Assembly: GCA_002238565.1 (NCBI GenBank) | Contig: MPMP01000002.1 | Span: 1-64,000 of the forward strand | Origin: Albidovulum sp. bin36 | GTDB lineage: Bacteria; Pseudomonadota; Alphaproteobacteria; Rhodobacterales; Rhodobacteraceae | Length of the DNA: 64,000 bases | Direction of reading: 5' to 3' | In this document: piece by piece, positions 55,533 to 64,000 of the stretch | How positions within the stretch are numbered: position 1 is the stretch's first letter | Layout of the letters: each line of letters opens with the position of its first letter | Translations under genes and position numbers: made by a program | Notes under the pieces: model-generated | What the model saw: the letters and a program-made list of their open reading frames with translations, nothing else | Database searches by the model: none | Told to the model about the DNA's origin: nothing

Positions 55533-56347
55533 CGATCCATTTCCGTTCGCTCCCGATCCCGGGATTCCGGCCTCCGAGGAGTGCTGCCCGCAGAGGCATC
55601 GACTTCATCCAACGCAGCTCCATTCAGGCCGGCGCGCATCGGCTCAGGCATGGCAGGCGACGAAATCGCGTATCGTCGGAGGCAAGGGAATGACAAGAGT
55701 GACGGCCAGGCCGCCGGATAGGCAGCCGCGAAGGCGGATTCGCCGGTGGCGGGATCATGCCGTCCGCGGAAAATAAGATTTTCCAGCAGGCGCTCTGCTG
55801 GCAGCCGGCCTAGGATGCGGGGATGCATCCGAGCGGAGCTATGCCCGCCAATGCCGCAGAATCGTATCCCGTCAAGCCGCAATCCCGGCGGGACGGTAGT
55901 CCGCGCGTCTGGCTTCGGTTTCCAAGCATATCGCTGCCGGCGTGCCATCAAACTGCCTCTCTTCCCGCACTGCGCGCAAAGGATCCGTTGCGGAAAATTC
56001 TGCGTACCAGATTTTTGTCGCGGAATAAATTTCGGGGCGAATGGAAACGAGTGCATGCAGGACGCGCGATCTTTCGAGCATGTTCATGATGGCATGCCCG
56101 GGTACTTCGCAATACCGGTTGCGGCTTGTGTTGAGAACCGACTCTCCGGAGCGGCTTGGCAGTGCGAGACTGACGGCCCGAAGCATATGCCGACGCGCAT
56201 GCCGTGAACCGACCGCCGCGGGCTTCGATTTAAAGGTGAGCCCATCGCCTAATCGCGCAAAAATTCCCGGTCGGGCATCCGCCCCGCATGGTGTCGGTCG
56301 ACTGCCTTGATCACATCCTGGACGGCTGGGCTCCGGCGAATTGTCGC
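55533..56347. other. 0.8 kb gap upstream of CPBP gene; no gene seen
   Basis: The overlapping ORFs 55529-56056 (minus), 55746-56207 (plus) and 55872-56186 (minus) have Arg/Pro-rich random composition and no ribosome sites. The promoter of the CPBP gene and the end of the dpp operon should be here. No repeat or RNA gene recognised. Confidence 0.4.
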
Positions 56348-57967
56348 TCAGACCGCTATCGACTTTTCCTGGAAGACCCGGTCTAGCCAGCAGGGATCCA
56401 TCTCAGGCACGGATTTCAGCAGCTTTTCGGTATATTCGGGATGCGGCGGCGACAGGACTTCGTCTTTGATCCCCTGCTCCACCACCCGGCCATTCAGCAT
56501 AACTACGATCTCGTCTGAAATCGCTTCGACCGTTGCTATGTCGTGGGTGATAAACAAGTAGGAAATCCCGCGCTCCCTCTGCTGGCGCATCAGCAGCTGC
56601 AAGATTCCTTCCTGCACGATTTGGTCGAGCGCCGATGTCACTTCGTCGCAGATAATGACGTCCGGCTCCGCCGCAAGCGCCCGGGAAATGCAGATTCTCT
56701 GCTTCTGTCCGCCGGAGAGTTCGCCCGGCAAACGGTCGTAAAACTCCTCGTTCAACTCGATCGACTCGAGCAGCTCGAAGACCTTGGCCTCCTTCTCCTT
56801 GCCCTTTAATCCATGGTAGAATTCAAGCGGCCTCCCGATGATTTCGCCCACTGTCTGGCGGGGGTTCATCGCGGTGTCGGCCATCTGGTAGATCATCTGG
56901 ATTCTGCGCAACTGCTCCTTGCTGCGGTTCTTGATATCGGGCGGCAGCTGGTCGCCGTTAAACAAAACTCTTCCATTCGATGCCGGAAGCAGTCCGGTCA
57001 CCACCCTTGCGGCGGTTGACTTGCCTGAACCGGACTCGCCGACAATCGCAACCGTCCGACCGAGCGGCAGTCTAATCGAAACATCATGCAGAACCTTGGC
57101 CGAACCGCCGTACGAAGCGTCGACATTCTCTATGTCCAGCACGTTCTTCGCAGAACTCTTCGCCTCCTTGCGTAGCGTGCGCACCGCCCACAGCGACTTG
57201 GTATAATCCATTTTGGGCTCGGCCAGCATCTCGCGAGTATCGGCTTCCTCCACTTCGTTACCGTATCGGAGGACCTTTATTCGGTCGGCCATTTGCGCCA
57301 CGACGGCCAGGTCGTGCGTGATGTAGATAGCCGCCGTATTGAAGTTTTCCACGATGTCGCGGATTGCCCCCAGCACCTCGACTTGCGTGGTTACATCGAG
57401 CGCCGTGGTCGGCTCGTCGAAAATTATCAGATCGGGACGGGGCGACAAGGCCATCGCGGTCATGACGCGCTGCAGCTGGCCGCCGGAAACCTGGTGCGGA
57501 TAGCGCTCGCCGATCGAGCCGGGTTCCGGCAATTGAAGCGAAGCATAGAGTTTGCGAGCATCGTCTCTTGCGGTTGAATCGCTACTGATCCCCTCGCGCA
57601 CGGCGGCTGCAACGGTTTGGTCGATCAACTTGTGCGCCGGGTTAAAGGAGGCTGCCGCCGACTGCGCTACGTAGGCGATGCGGGATCCCCAAATGCGCTG
57701 CAGCCGGCTACTGCTCAGTTCGCGCAAATCTATGCCGTCGAAGACGATCGTTCCGCCGGAAATCCGGCAGCCGGGTTGAGTGTAGCCCATGGAGGCTTTG
57801 CCGAGCGTTGATTTGCCGGCGCCTGACTCCCCAATCAAGCCAAGGACCTCTCCCCTGTCCAGACTGAGATCGACCCCCCGGATGATCGGATTCCATTTTT
57901 CGTCCGCAAATCCCTCAATGCGGATGTTCCGCATCTCCAGCAGCCGATCGCCTCCGCTATTGCTCAT
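56348..57967 (-). CDS. Fused double-ATPase of oligopeptide-type ABC transporter (DppD-DppF fusion)
   Basis: 539 residues from ATG 57967. Two complete ABC domains: first Walker [14 protein letters not shown], signature [15 protein letters not shown], Walker [13 protein letters not shown]; second Walker [15 protein letters not shown], signature [15 protein letters not shown], Walker [13 protein letters not shown]. Such fusions drive peptide, opine or nickel importers. The last domain lacks the Cys cluster common in DppF tails. The start overlaps the permease stop by 11 bases. Third and last gene of its operon. Confidence 0.92.
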   Translation of the reverse strand: MSNSGGDRLLEMRNIRIEGFADEKWNPIIRGVDLSLDRGEVLGLIGESGAGKSTLGKASMGYTQPGCRISGGTIVFDGIDLRELSSSRLQRIWGSRIAYVAQSAAASFNPAHKLIDQTVAAAVREGISSDSTARDDARKLYASLQLPEPGSIGERYPHQVSGGQLQRVMTAMALSPRPDLIIFDEPTTALDVTTQVEVLGAIRDIVENFNTAAIYITHDLAVVAQMADRIKVLRYGNEVEEADTREMLAEPKMDYTKSLWAVRTLRKEAKSSAKNVLDIENVDASYGGSAKVLHDVSIRLPLGRTVAIVGESGSGKSTAARVVTGLLPASNGRVLFNGDQLPPDIKNRSKEQLRRIQMIYQMADTAMNPRQTVGEIIGRPLEFYHGLKGKEKEAKVFELLESIELNEEFYDRLPGELSGGQKQRICISRALAAEPDVIICDEVTSALDQIVQEGILQLLMRQQRERGISYLFITHDIATVEAISDEIVVMLNGRVVEQGIKDEVLSPPHPEYTEKLLKSVPEMDPCWLDRVFQEKSIAV

Positions 57968-58877
57968 CGCGAATTCCGCTTGTCTTGTGAAGGAACCAGT
58001 CAACTACGAAATTCACCGCAACCGTCAGAAGAGCGATCGCGCCGGCTGGAAGAAGCGGCGTTACGCCGGCCCTTAGGTCAAACTTGGCAAACTGGATCAG
58101 ATTGGCCGTTTCTCGCACCATCGTGCCCCAGTCGGCAGTGGGAGGCTGAATACCGACGCCAAGAAAGCTAAGCGCCGCGATAGTCAGGAAGACGAAGCAG
58201 AATCTTAGACCGAATTCAGCAACCAGCGGAGGCATGATGTTGGGCAGGATTTCCCGCCTCATGATCCAGCCGAGACCTTCGCCGCGCAAGACTGCCGCCT
58301 CGACATATTCCATGACCGCCACATTGATCGCCACCGCCCGCGTTACCCGAAACACGCGAGTGGAATCCAGAACTGCAATGATAATGATCAGCGAACCGGC
58401 CGACGGGCCGACGATCGACAGCAGCATAAGAGCAAAGATCAGACTGGGAATTGCCATCAATACGTCGACGCCTCGGCTGAGCAGCTGATCCAGCCAGCTT
58501 CGATTGATAGCGGCAACCAAGCCTAGCGCTCCCCCGATCAAGAAAGCTAGGAGAGTTGTCAGAAATGCGATTCCTATCGTGTTTCGGGCGCCGTAGATCA
58601 AACGGGATAGCAAATCACGGCCAATTTGGTCGGTTCCGAGCCAGTGATCCGACGACCAGGGCGCGTAGGGATTCGGAAGAACTTCCGCCTCTCCATAGGG
58701 AGCGATCAAGGGCGCAAAGAGCGCAAGAACGATGTAGAATACGATAACGACTAGACCGATTATCGCCGTTGGCGGCGCTTTTTTGAGTTCGACCCATGTC
58801 CTTTGCAGACGCGTCCGGCGCATGCGGACGCTGCCAACCTCCCCCGCGGCGGAATATGAAGTGTTCTTGTCGGTCAT
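57957..58877 (-). CDS. DppC-like ABC transporter permease
   Basis: 306 residues. An N-terminal OppC_N helix (TAIIGLVVIVFYIVLALFAPLIAPY), then LGTDQIGRDLLSRLIYGARNT, a typical DppC phrase, and the binding-protein-dependent permease core (GVDVLMAIPSLIFALMLL, EAAVLRGEGLGWIMRREILP NIMPPL). Its first codons overlap the DppB-like stop by four bases. It pairs with the DppB-like protein in the inner membrane. Confidence 0.93.
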   Translation of the reverse strand: MTDKNTSYSAAGEVGSVRMRRTRLQRTWVELKKAPPTAIIGLVVIVFYIVLALFAPLIAPYGEAEVLPNPYAPWSSDHWLGTDQIGRDLLSRLIYGARNTIGIAFLTTLLAFLIGGALGLVAAINRSWLDQLLSRGVDVLMAIPSLIFALMLLSIVGPSAGSLIIIIAVLDSTRVFRVTRAVAINVAVMEYVEAAVLRGEGLGWIMRREILPNIMPPLVAEFGLRFCFVFLTIAALSFLGVGIQPPTADWGTMVRETANLIQFAKFDLRAGVTPLLPAGAIALLTVAVNFVVDWFLHKTSGIRDEQ

Positions 58878-59851
58878 TTTGGATGGAGAAGCCTGGGATT
58901 GGTGGCGATTCCAATCACGTCGGCAATAAGGTTCAGAAGAATGTAGGTGGCGGCGAAAATCAAGGCGCAGGCCTGCACCACGGGAATGTCGCGCGAACTG
59001 ACGGCGTCAACCATGAGCTGTCCAATGCCGGGATAGACAAAAACGACTTCGACCACGACTACGCCGACTACGAGATAGGCGAGGTTGAACGCGGTGACGG
59101 TTGCAATGGGCGCCCAGGCGTTTGGCAGCGCATGAAAAAGGATGACCCGCATCGGGGATTCTCCCTTAAGTTGCGCCATCTCGATATAGGGAGAGGCGAG
59201 TAAATTGATTATGGCCGCGCGCGTCATGCGCATCAAGTGCGCCACAATTACAAGCGTCAGCGTAAGCGAGGGCAAGGCGGTTTTATATACGCGCTCGCCG
59301 AAACTCATGCCTTGCTGCACATCGGCCAAGCTCGGGAATACGGCCCAGAGCGTGCCGAGCAGGAGAACGAGAATGTAAGCGACAAAGAATTCGGGAAACG
59401 AAATTGTCGTCAATGTCGAGGCGTTGACGATACGATCATAGTACGAATTCCGCCACAGAGCCGCAGTTATTCCAAGAATCAGCGCTAGTGGAACAGCGAC
59501 CACGGCTGTCATGCCGGCGAGGAACAGCGTGTTGGCAAGTCTTGGCGCAATCAGTTCGGCAACAGATCTGGAACGATCCACTCCCGACGCGGCCCGACCG
59601 GAAAAGGAAGTGCCGAAGTCGCCGGTCATGACTGAACCGATCCAGTCGAAATAGCGGATGTAGGAGGGCTGATCCAATCCAAGCTCCTTCCTAAAAGCCG
59701 CGACCGTTTCCGTTGTAGCAGCCTGCCCCAGCACGGCTTCGGCGAAGTCGCCTGGAAGAAACTGGATTGATCCGAATATAATAAGTGAAACGACAAACAG
59801 AGTTAGGAGGCCCAAGAGCAAGCGTTTAATAATTGTCGATACAACTGCCAT
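58874..59851 (-). CDS. DppB-like ABC transporter permease
   Basis: 325 residues. IIKRLLLGLLTLFVVSLIIFGSIQFLPGDFAE opens it, with FRKELGLDQPSYIRYFDWIG and FGTSFSGR, all standard DppB. A core EFFVAYILVLLLGTLWAVFP and the loop IEMAQLKGESPMRVILFHALPN follow. First gene of the minus-strand dpp operon, with its start facing the binding-protein gene across the divergent region that contains repeat copy B. Confidence 0.93.
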   Translation of the reverse strand: MAVVSTIIKRLLLGLLTLFVVSLIIFGSIQFLPGDFAEAVLGQAATTETVAAFRKELGLDQPSYIRYFDWIGSVMTGDFGTSFSGRAASGVDRSRSVAELIAPRLANTLFLAGMTAVVAVPLALILGITAALWRNSYYDRIVNASTLTTISFPEFFVAYILVLLLGTLWAVFPSLADVQQGMSFGERVYKTALPSLTLTLVIVAHLMRMTRAAIINLLASPYIEMAQLKGESPMRVILFHALPNAWAPIATVTAFNLAYLVVGVVVVEVVFVYPGIGQLMVDAVSSRDIPVVQACALIFAATYILLNLIADVIGIATNPRLLHPK

Positions 59852-59989
59852 TCTGTTTCCTTCTATGGTCGCCTTCGGCCAAACGAAGCGACCCGAAACG
59901 CAGGTATTATAACCTCTGGAATGTTGGATGTAAAATCAAGGCAATGCCGCCGCCATGAGGGTGAACGCAGGCGCCGGGCGGTCCGGGCG

Positions 59990-60113
59990 GGTGTAGCCCA
60001 AAGTGGTTGTTTGGGCCGAATGTGAGTTTCCGACCTTCCAGCCCATCATAAAGAGGCGCGCTGCTATAGGAATACTTTCTCGCATCGCTTTGCAACAAGT
60101 TTGAGATGCACCC
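59990..60113. repeat. Dispersed ~124 bp repeat, copy B (MITE-like), in divergent promoter region
   Basis: About 95% identical to copy A at 3014-3134. The ends pair as an imperfect inverted repeat: GGGTGTAGCCCAAAGT at the left and GGGTGCATCTCAAACT on the opposite strand at the right (12 of 16 match). A hairpin GCCCAAA/TTTGGGC with a seven-base loop lies at the left end. The minus strand is open through the element (QSDARKYSYSSAPLYDGLEG). It lies 105 bases before the binding-protein start and 138 bases from the DppB-like start. Confidence 0.85.
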
Positions 60114-60218
60114 GGGCCGGGCTTTCGACTTTGCTTTTTCGAGGCAATAGTGTAAACTCCTACTGAAAGGCGCACGACAACCAGATGCAGCGCCTATCCA
60201 ACGAAAAGGAGTATAGTT

Positions 60219-61829
60219 ATGAAGTCCAGTGCTAAGCGCCACCTTGAGAAGCAGACTCTCAAGCTTCAGCGCGGCCAGATTTCGCGCCGCCAGTTCGTTC
60301 GTTCAGCGGTGACTGCCGGCGTGGTTCTGCCAACCGCGCTAAGCCTGGCCGATCAGGCCATTGCCAATACGCCGTCGATGGGCGGACACTTCAAAGCCGG
60401 GCTTGGTCACGGCTCTACGACGGACTCGCTTGATCCGGCAACCTATGAAAACGGGTTCATGACCATGGCTTCGTTTTCGCTATACAACCATATGACCGAA
60501 GTCGGGCCCGACGGCCAATTGCGACCGGAACTGGTAGAAAGCTACGAAGCGACGCCGGACGCAAAGAATTGGATTTTCAAAGTCCGTTCAGGAGTGGAAT
60601 TCCATAATGGCAAGACACTTGACGCCGAAGATATCGTCGCGTCGCTCAACTATCACAGGGGACCGGACTCTAAATCGGCAGCAAAAGGCAATCTTTCCGG
60701 CGTTGAGGTACTCCGCGCCGATGGCGACAATGTGATTGCCGAGCTGAACGAAGGCAATGCCGACTTTCCAGTTCTGCTCAGCGACTATCATTTCACCATC
60801 CGACCATCCTCGGAAGGAACAATCGACCCGACATCGCCAATAGGCACAGGCCCATACTCGTACGTCAATTTCGACCCCGGCGTCCGATTGGAAGGCGCCC
60901 GCAATCCAAATTATTTCAAGCCTGACACTGCATTCTTCGACAGCATTGAAATCCTGTCGATCATTGACGTGACGGCGCGCCAGAATGCTGCGCTAAACGA
61001 CGAGGTCGATGCGATCGACCGGGTGGATCCCAAGACCGTAGCGCTTCTCAGTCGAGCGCCGCACTTGGCCATACTTGAAACGACCGGCACGCTCCACTAC
61101 ACTTTCCCGATGAGAGTCGACACGGCTCCGTTCGACAATTTGCATCTCCGCACCGCACTGAAGCTTGCGGTGAAGCGACAGGAACTGGTTGACAAGATCC
61201 TTTTCGGCCACGGGGCGCTCGGCAATGACCATCCGATTTCGACGGCCAATCAATTCCATGCATCGAACATTCCGCAAAGGGAATTCGATCCTGACATGGC
61301 GAGGCACCATTATCAGCAGTCCGGTCACAGCGGCCCGATCCAACTCTCGGCCTCTGATGCGGCTTTCGCCGGCGCCGTCGATGCAGCGCAGTTGATCGCA
61401 GCGTCTGCTGCCGAGTGCGGAATTGAAATCGAAGTAATTCGCGAACCGTCAGACGGCTACTGGTCGAATGTCTGGAACAAAAAGCCTTGGGGCGCCTGCT
61501 ATTGGGGCGGACGACCGACCGAGGACTGGATGTTCTCGTCGGCCTACATCGCTGAAACTGAGTGGAACGACACGGCCTGGCGGGATACCGAAGGTGCGAT
61601 AAAGTTCAACCAAATCGTCGTACAGGCTCGTTCCGAACTCGATTCCGACAAGCGGCGCGCTCTCTACGAAGAGGCGCAACTTCTGATTCGCGACGACGGG
61701 GGCGCGCTGGTCCCGATGTTTGCCAATCACATCCACGCGCTCAACAGGCGCATCGGCCATTCCGACGATGTAGCTGCAAATTGGCAAATGGACGGGTCCA
61801 AGGCGACCGAACGCTGGTGGTTCGTATAA
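60219..61829 (+). CDS. Oligopeptide-type ABC transporter binding protein (SBP_bac_5) with Tat signal
   Basis: 536 residues, AAGGAG upstream. The N-terminus carries a twin-arginine motif and hydrophobic stretch (ISRRQFVRSAVTAGVVLPTA), so it is exported folded by Tat. The body is family 5: LDPATYENGFMTMASFSLYN, FKVRSGVEFHNGKTLDAEDI, GTGPYSYVNFDPGVRLEGARNPNYF, PFDNLHLRTALKLAVKRQEL. It ends at FV after WQMDGSKATERWW. Divergent from dppBC-DF, it should feed that transporter. Ligand unknown, with peptides, opines or polyamine-like amines possible. Confidence 0.92.
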   Translation: MKSSAKRHLEKQTLKLQRGQISRRQFVRSAVTAGVVLPTALSLADQAIANTPSMGGHFKAGLGHGSTTDSLDPATYENGFMTMASFSLYNHMTEVGPDGQLRPELVESYEATPDAKNWIFKVRSGVEFHNGKTLDAEDIVASLNYHRGPDSKSAAKGNLSGVEVLRADGDNVIAELNEGNADFPVLLSDYHFTIRPSSEGTIDPTSPIGTGPYSYVNFDPGVRLEGARNPNYFKPDTAFFDSIEILSIIDVTARQNAALNDEVDAIDRVDPKTVALLSRAPHLAILETTGTLHYTFPMRVDTAPFDNLHLRTALKLAVKRQELVDKILFGHGALGNDHPISTANQFHASNIPQREFDPDMARHHYQQSGHSGPIQLSASDAAFAGAVDAAQLIAASAAECGIEIEVIREPSDGYWSNVWNKKPWGACYWGGRPTEDWMFSSAYIAETEWNDTAWRDTEGAIKFNQIVVQARSELDSDKRRALYEEAQLLIRDDGGALVPMFANHIHALNRRIGHSDDVAANWQMDGSKATERWWFV

Positions 61830-62832
61830 TCTCCGAGCAATAATGGAGCGTTTCCGCTCGAAATGACATAAATTCGCCGCGGCCGCAGGATTTCTGCGGC
61901 CGCTGCTCCTCGCGACAATCCAAAGAGTTCGAATGGACTACGACCGTGTGCGAAAGTCCAGTTCGAACCGGAGTCGCCGTCAACCCGCCATCGGAAAACC
62001 AAACAACTCCGCCCGGCGGCCCATGGCAAGGGACCACGCGCGACCATTCGCCCCCAGTACTTTTAAGCTGTCTGCCAAACTGCTCGGCGCAAGGCGCAGA
62101 GCAAAGCTGAGCGCCCGCCGAGTTCCAAAACAGGAAATGTCTACATTTCCAGCAACTCGGACTTCAGGCGAAGGGTCGTGGCGCACCCTGTTTCGGCTTG
62201 GCTTCGCACTTTCGCCAACGAACCGGACGGTGCAAATCGTCGAAACATAGAGACTGCCCAAGGTCGCACCCCACAAGCGGGCTATCGTCCATATTAAATT
62301 GCTGCGATGGCAAACCCGGACAGGCAATGGAAATCCATTGTTTCCGGCGCAGCGTAAATTTTCCCGTTGCAGCGCCGCGTTCTCAAAATTCCGATAGTAC
62401 TGACAAGTTGCGACTTTTTGCAGCGACCAATTCCTGGAACGCCCCGCCCCGGCAAATCCACTGCCTAGATAAGTAGTCAACCTGCACGCGCAAGATGGTC
62501 TGGTGAATTGCGACCTGCGACTCCGCGTCGCTACGTCGGCCATTGCGACGAATTTCCGGATTTGCTGCAATTGCTGGAATGGCGGCTGAATCCTCGCGCT
62601 ATGCATCTTGCCCGAAGCCGGCGGTTGCCCGGCGGCTTACTGTGATCTGAATTGCAGATTTCGAGAGTGTTTTCAGTTTGGCCGGACGAGTCGAGCGCGG
62701 TCGGCGCTTGCCCAGTCTCTTCGCTCGGCTGCCGATGCAAGCCAAGAAGGAGTTGAAGAAGAATTTCTCTATAGGTAAAGTCGAATTTAAATCCTCGGAA
62801 CTGGGTAAATTACGGAAAGAGAAGGCGACGTT
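61830..62832. other. 1 kb gap between binding protein and DUF1989 gene
   Basis: Apart from the hairpin at 61879-61903 I see nothing supportable. The 208-residue minus-strand ORF (61980-62606) has Arg/Ser-rich shadow-like composition and no ribosome site. The DUF1989 promoter must lie at the right end. Confidence 0.4.
61879..61903 (+). terminator. Strong hairpin after the binding-protein gene
   Basis: GCGGCCGCAG, loop GATTT, then CTGCGGCCGC: a perfect 10-bp GC-rich stem 50 bases past the stop codon. It is followed by TGCTCCTCGCG rather than a T run, so it is either a U-less terminator or an mRNA 3'-end stabiliser. Confidence 0.6.
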
Positions 62833-63429
62833 ATGGGCACAATTCAGACTATTCCCGCACGGGACGGAAGAGCAACTCGCCTAGCCGCGGGGCAGCGCAT
62901 CCGCATAATCAACACGCATGGCGAACAGGTGGTCGACACCTGGGCGTTTTGCGACGGCAATATAGCGGAATACATGGCCATGGACGCGACCCGCGCGTTC
63001 AATTTACGCATGTCGCCAAAGGTAGGCGATTTTCTTTTGACCAATAGGCGACGAAAAATTCTATTGCTCGAGGACGACACAACCCCTGGAAATCACGATA
63101 CGCAAATGGCCGCGTGCGACCGGTGGAGGTATCATTTGCTAGGCGTCGAGGGCTACCACGACAATTGCGCCGACAACTTAATTGGCGGCCTCTCGTCGCT
63201 GGGGTTGGAAGCAACGCACGTCCCGTCGCCTTTGAATCTGTTTATGAATATCCCTTGGACGCAGGAGGGCGGGCTTAGTTTCGACCCGCCGGTTTCTCGT
63301 CCCGGCGACTACGTGGTGCTGCGCGCGGAATTCGATTGCATCGTCGCCATGTCAGCGTGCCCTCAGGACATACTTCCAATTAACGGCAGATCTGGAAACC
63401 CCACAGAAGCCCACTTCGAGGTCTTTTAG
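62833..63429 (+). CDS. DUF1989 (urea carboxylase-associated family) protein
   Basis: 198 residues, with AGAAGG before ATG 62833. LAAGQRIRIINTHGEQVVDTWAF, NLRMSPKVGDFLLTNRRRKIL, EDDTTPGNHDTQMAACDRWR, GYHDNCADNL, SPLNLFMNIPW and FDCIVAMSACPQDILPING are the family's conserved blocks, including likely metal-binding Cys/His/Asp. Members sit with urea carboxylase or guanidine and amine genes and are thought to be hydrolases or carriers of unsettled function. No urea or guanidine gene is in view. Confidence 0.9.
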   Translation: MGTIQTIPARDGRATRLAAGQRIRIINTHGEQVVDTWAFCDGNIAEYMAMDATRAFNLRMSPKVGDFLLTNRRRKILLLEDDTTPGNHDTQMAACDRWRYHLLGVEGYHDNCADNLIGGLSSLGLEATHVPSPLNLFMNIPWTQEGGLSFDPPVSRPGDYVVLRAEFDCIVAMSACPQDILPINGRSGNPTEAHFEVF

Positions 63430-63849
63430 TTAATTTTAGTCAACGCGATGATGGAACCGGCCTATCGGCGCAAAAACCATAGATTTTCCTGATTAATATC
63501 CTGCGCAAGCCGAATTTTGGCCGCGCCGCAAGCCTGAATTCCCAACTGTACTAATTGATATGAATTCGCCTAGGAATCAGTCCCGGGCGAGTTCGTCTTC
63601 GGACCCGCCTTAATGGCGGCTTGATCCCCGCGTCCCGGGATCTTTCCCTTCCGGCGTCGATTTCCGCCCCCAGGTACCGTCGGCCAAGGGCTTCTTCGGG
63701 CGTTGCCTCGCCCTGCCCGATAGCCATAAATTTCAGACGCCCTGACCTCGTAAATTCCTTCGAGTTGAACCAGGGTCGATTTTTCCAGCCGTTGAAGGAG
63801 TTTTGTCAAAAAGGGGCTTGACCGGAGCGTCGCCGACGGCTAATATGTC
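63430..63849. other. Gap before right-edge ORF; nothing recognised
   Basis: About 420 bases. The minus-strand ORF 63570-63809 is basic and low in complexity and lacks a ribosome site. Confidence 0.4.
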
Positions 63850-64000
63850 ATGAACCCATTATTGGGACCCATGATCACACTCCCGCTTCACCCCGCCGAA
63901 GCCGTGCAAATCGGCTCCTCCTGCTTTTCTTTCGCAGCGCTCGACGGCAAAATCTTCTATTTCTCGGACCTCGAGGCGTACGCCCTCCCTCCGTTCCGGG
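63850..64000 (+). CDS. N-terminus of an unidentified protein, cut by the window edge
   Basis: An open frame from ATG 63850 (or ATG 63871) runs past the last base. MITLPLHPAEAVQIGSSCFS then FAALDGKIFYFSDLEAYALP PFR. The opening strand pair followed by the DGKIFYFSDLEAY segment reminds me of the N-terminal cap before the helix-turn-helix in some IS transposases, but too little is visible to name it. A short CCCA-TTA-TGGG inverted repeat lies just inside the ATG. Confidence 0.4.
   Translation, partial: MNPLLGPMITLPLHPAEAVQIGSSCFSFAALDGKIFYFSDLEAYALPPFR

Noticed and set aside
55529-56056. 175-codon minus-strand ORF upstream of the CPBP gene
   Set aside because: Arg/Pro-rich with no family features, and it overlaps a similar plus-strand ORF. 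Treated as chance.
59936-60242. Minus-strand ORFs across repeat copy B as a real gene
   Set aside because: Only the repeat part is shared with copy A. The sequence on either side differs and there is no common start, so a complete gene is not supported.
61980-62606. 208-codon minus-strand ORF in a 1 kb gap
   Set aside because: No ribosome site, skewed composition and no recognisable motif; overlapping ORFs of similar quality lie on the other strand.

Overview
This 64 kb window looks like a chromosomal segment of an alphaproteobacterium, by eye roughly mid-50s percent GC. The class call rests on gene content and local order: a TTG-started truB after rbfA, a small SDHAF4-type (DUF1674) gene beside rsmB, the rsmB / heparinase II/III / purH / DUF3035(BamF) / lspA / M16 neighbourhood, a membrane-bound ferritin of the MbfA type, DUF1989 and DUF4389 proteins, glutathione-dependent formaldehyde enzymes, and a MutL that carries its own endonuclease motif. 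I cannot place it below class level. Coding density is uneven. Several gaps of 0.4-1.2 kb hold nothing I can defend, and there are several decayed genes, so the genome appears to be eroding or under relaxed selection in places.

Layout. 1-402: the end of an IS1634-type transposase. 0.7-5.0 kb: a DUF4389 membrane protein, a secreted EEP-family phosphohydrolase, copy A of a ~121 bp dispersed repeat, a two-gene module of a small Cas2/VapD-like protein and a PIN nuclease, a TGA-interrupted AT-rich small ORF, tRNA-Val(GAC) and rpmJ. 5.1-16.6 kb: a long minus-strand block reading formate-dehydrogenase-type molybdoenzyme, large acyl-CoA synthetase, livG, livH, livM, livK, livF, a small DUF6958-like protein, and a PaaK-like CoA ligase. 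This looks like one uptake-and-activation unit for an unknown carboxylate. 17-18.8 kb: mutL.

19.2-31.7 kb: a minus-strand housekeeping neighbourhood (M16-family protein, lspA, bamF-like lipoprotein, purH, heparinase-like, rsmB). It is split by a sulfopyruvate-decarboxylase-type pair (comDE) and a betaine-type ABC transporter (proXWV). The M16 protein has lost its whole zinc motif. 31.7-38.8 kb: SDHAF4-like, dapB, rbfA-truB, a DUF1643 protein, a fluoroacetate-dehalogenase-like hydrolase that keeps every diagnostic pocket residue, and rpsO-pnp.

39.3-43.1 kb: an accessory island with an OLD-like ATPase, an overlapping small ORF, an ATC-hydrolase-family protein, an IS66 transposase remnant, and a HigBA-like toxin-antitoxin pair whose toxin has a nonsense mutation. 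43.5-54.6 kb: rluA-zapE, an MFS transporter, a SnoaL-like double-domain protein, fghA, mbfA, adhC and glpK. fghA and adhC (frmA) together give glutathione-dependent formaldehyde oxidation. The formate produced could in principle feed the FDH-type enzyme at 13.8-16.6 kb, although that enzyme's diaphorase subunits are not in the window. 54.8-63.4 kb: a CPBP-family membrane protease and an oligopeptide-type ABC transporter (dppB, dppC and a fused dppDF on the minus strand, with a Tat-signal binding protein divergent on the plus strand). Copy B of the dispersed repeat sits in the divergent promoter region. A DUF1989 protein follows. The right edge enters an unidentified ORF.

Most noteworthy: the dispersed 121/124 bp element with imperfect terminal inverted repeats, the Cas2-like/PIN pair, the OLD-ATPase island, the pseudo-peptidase, and the FDH/liv/dual-CoA-ligase block. 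I see no CRISPR array, rRNA or integrase.
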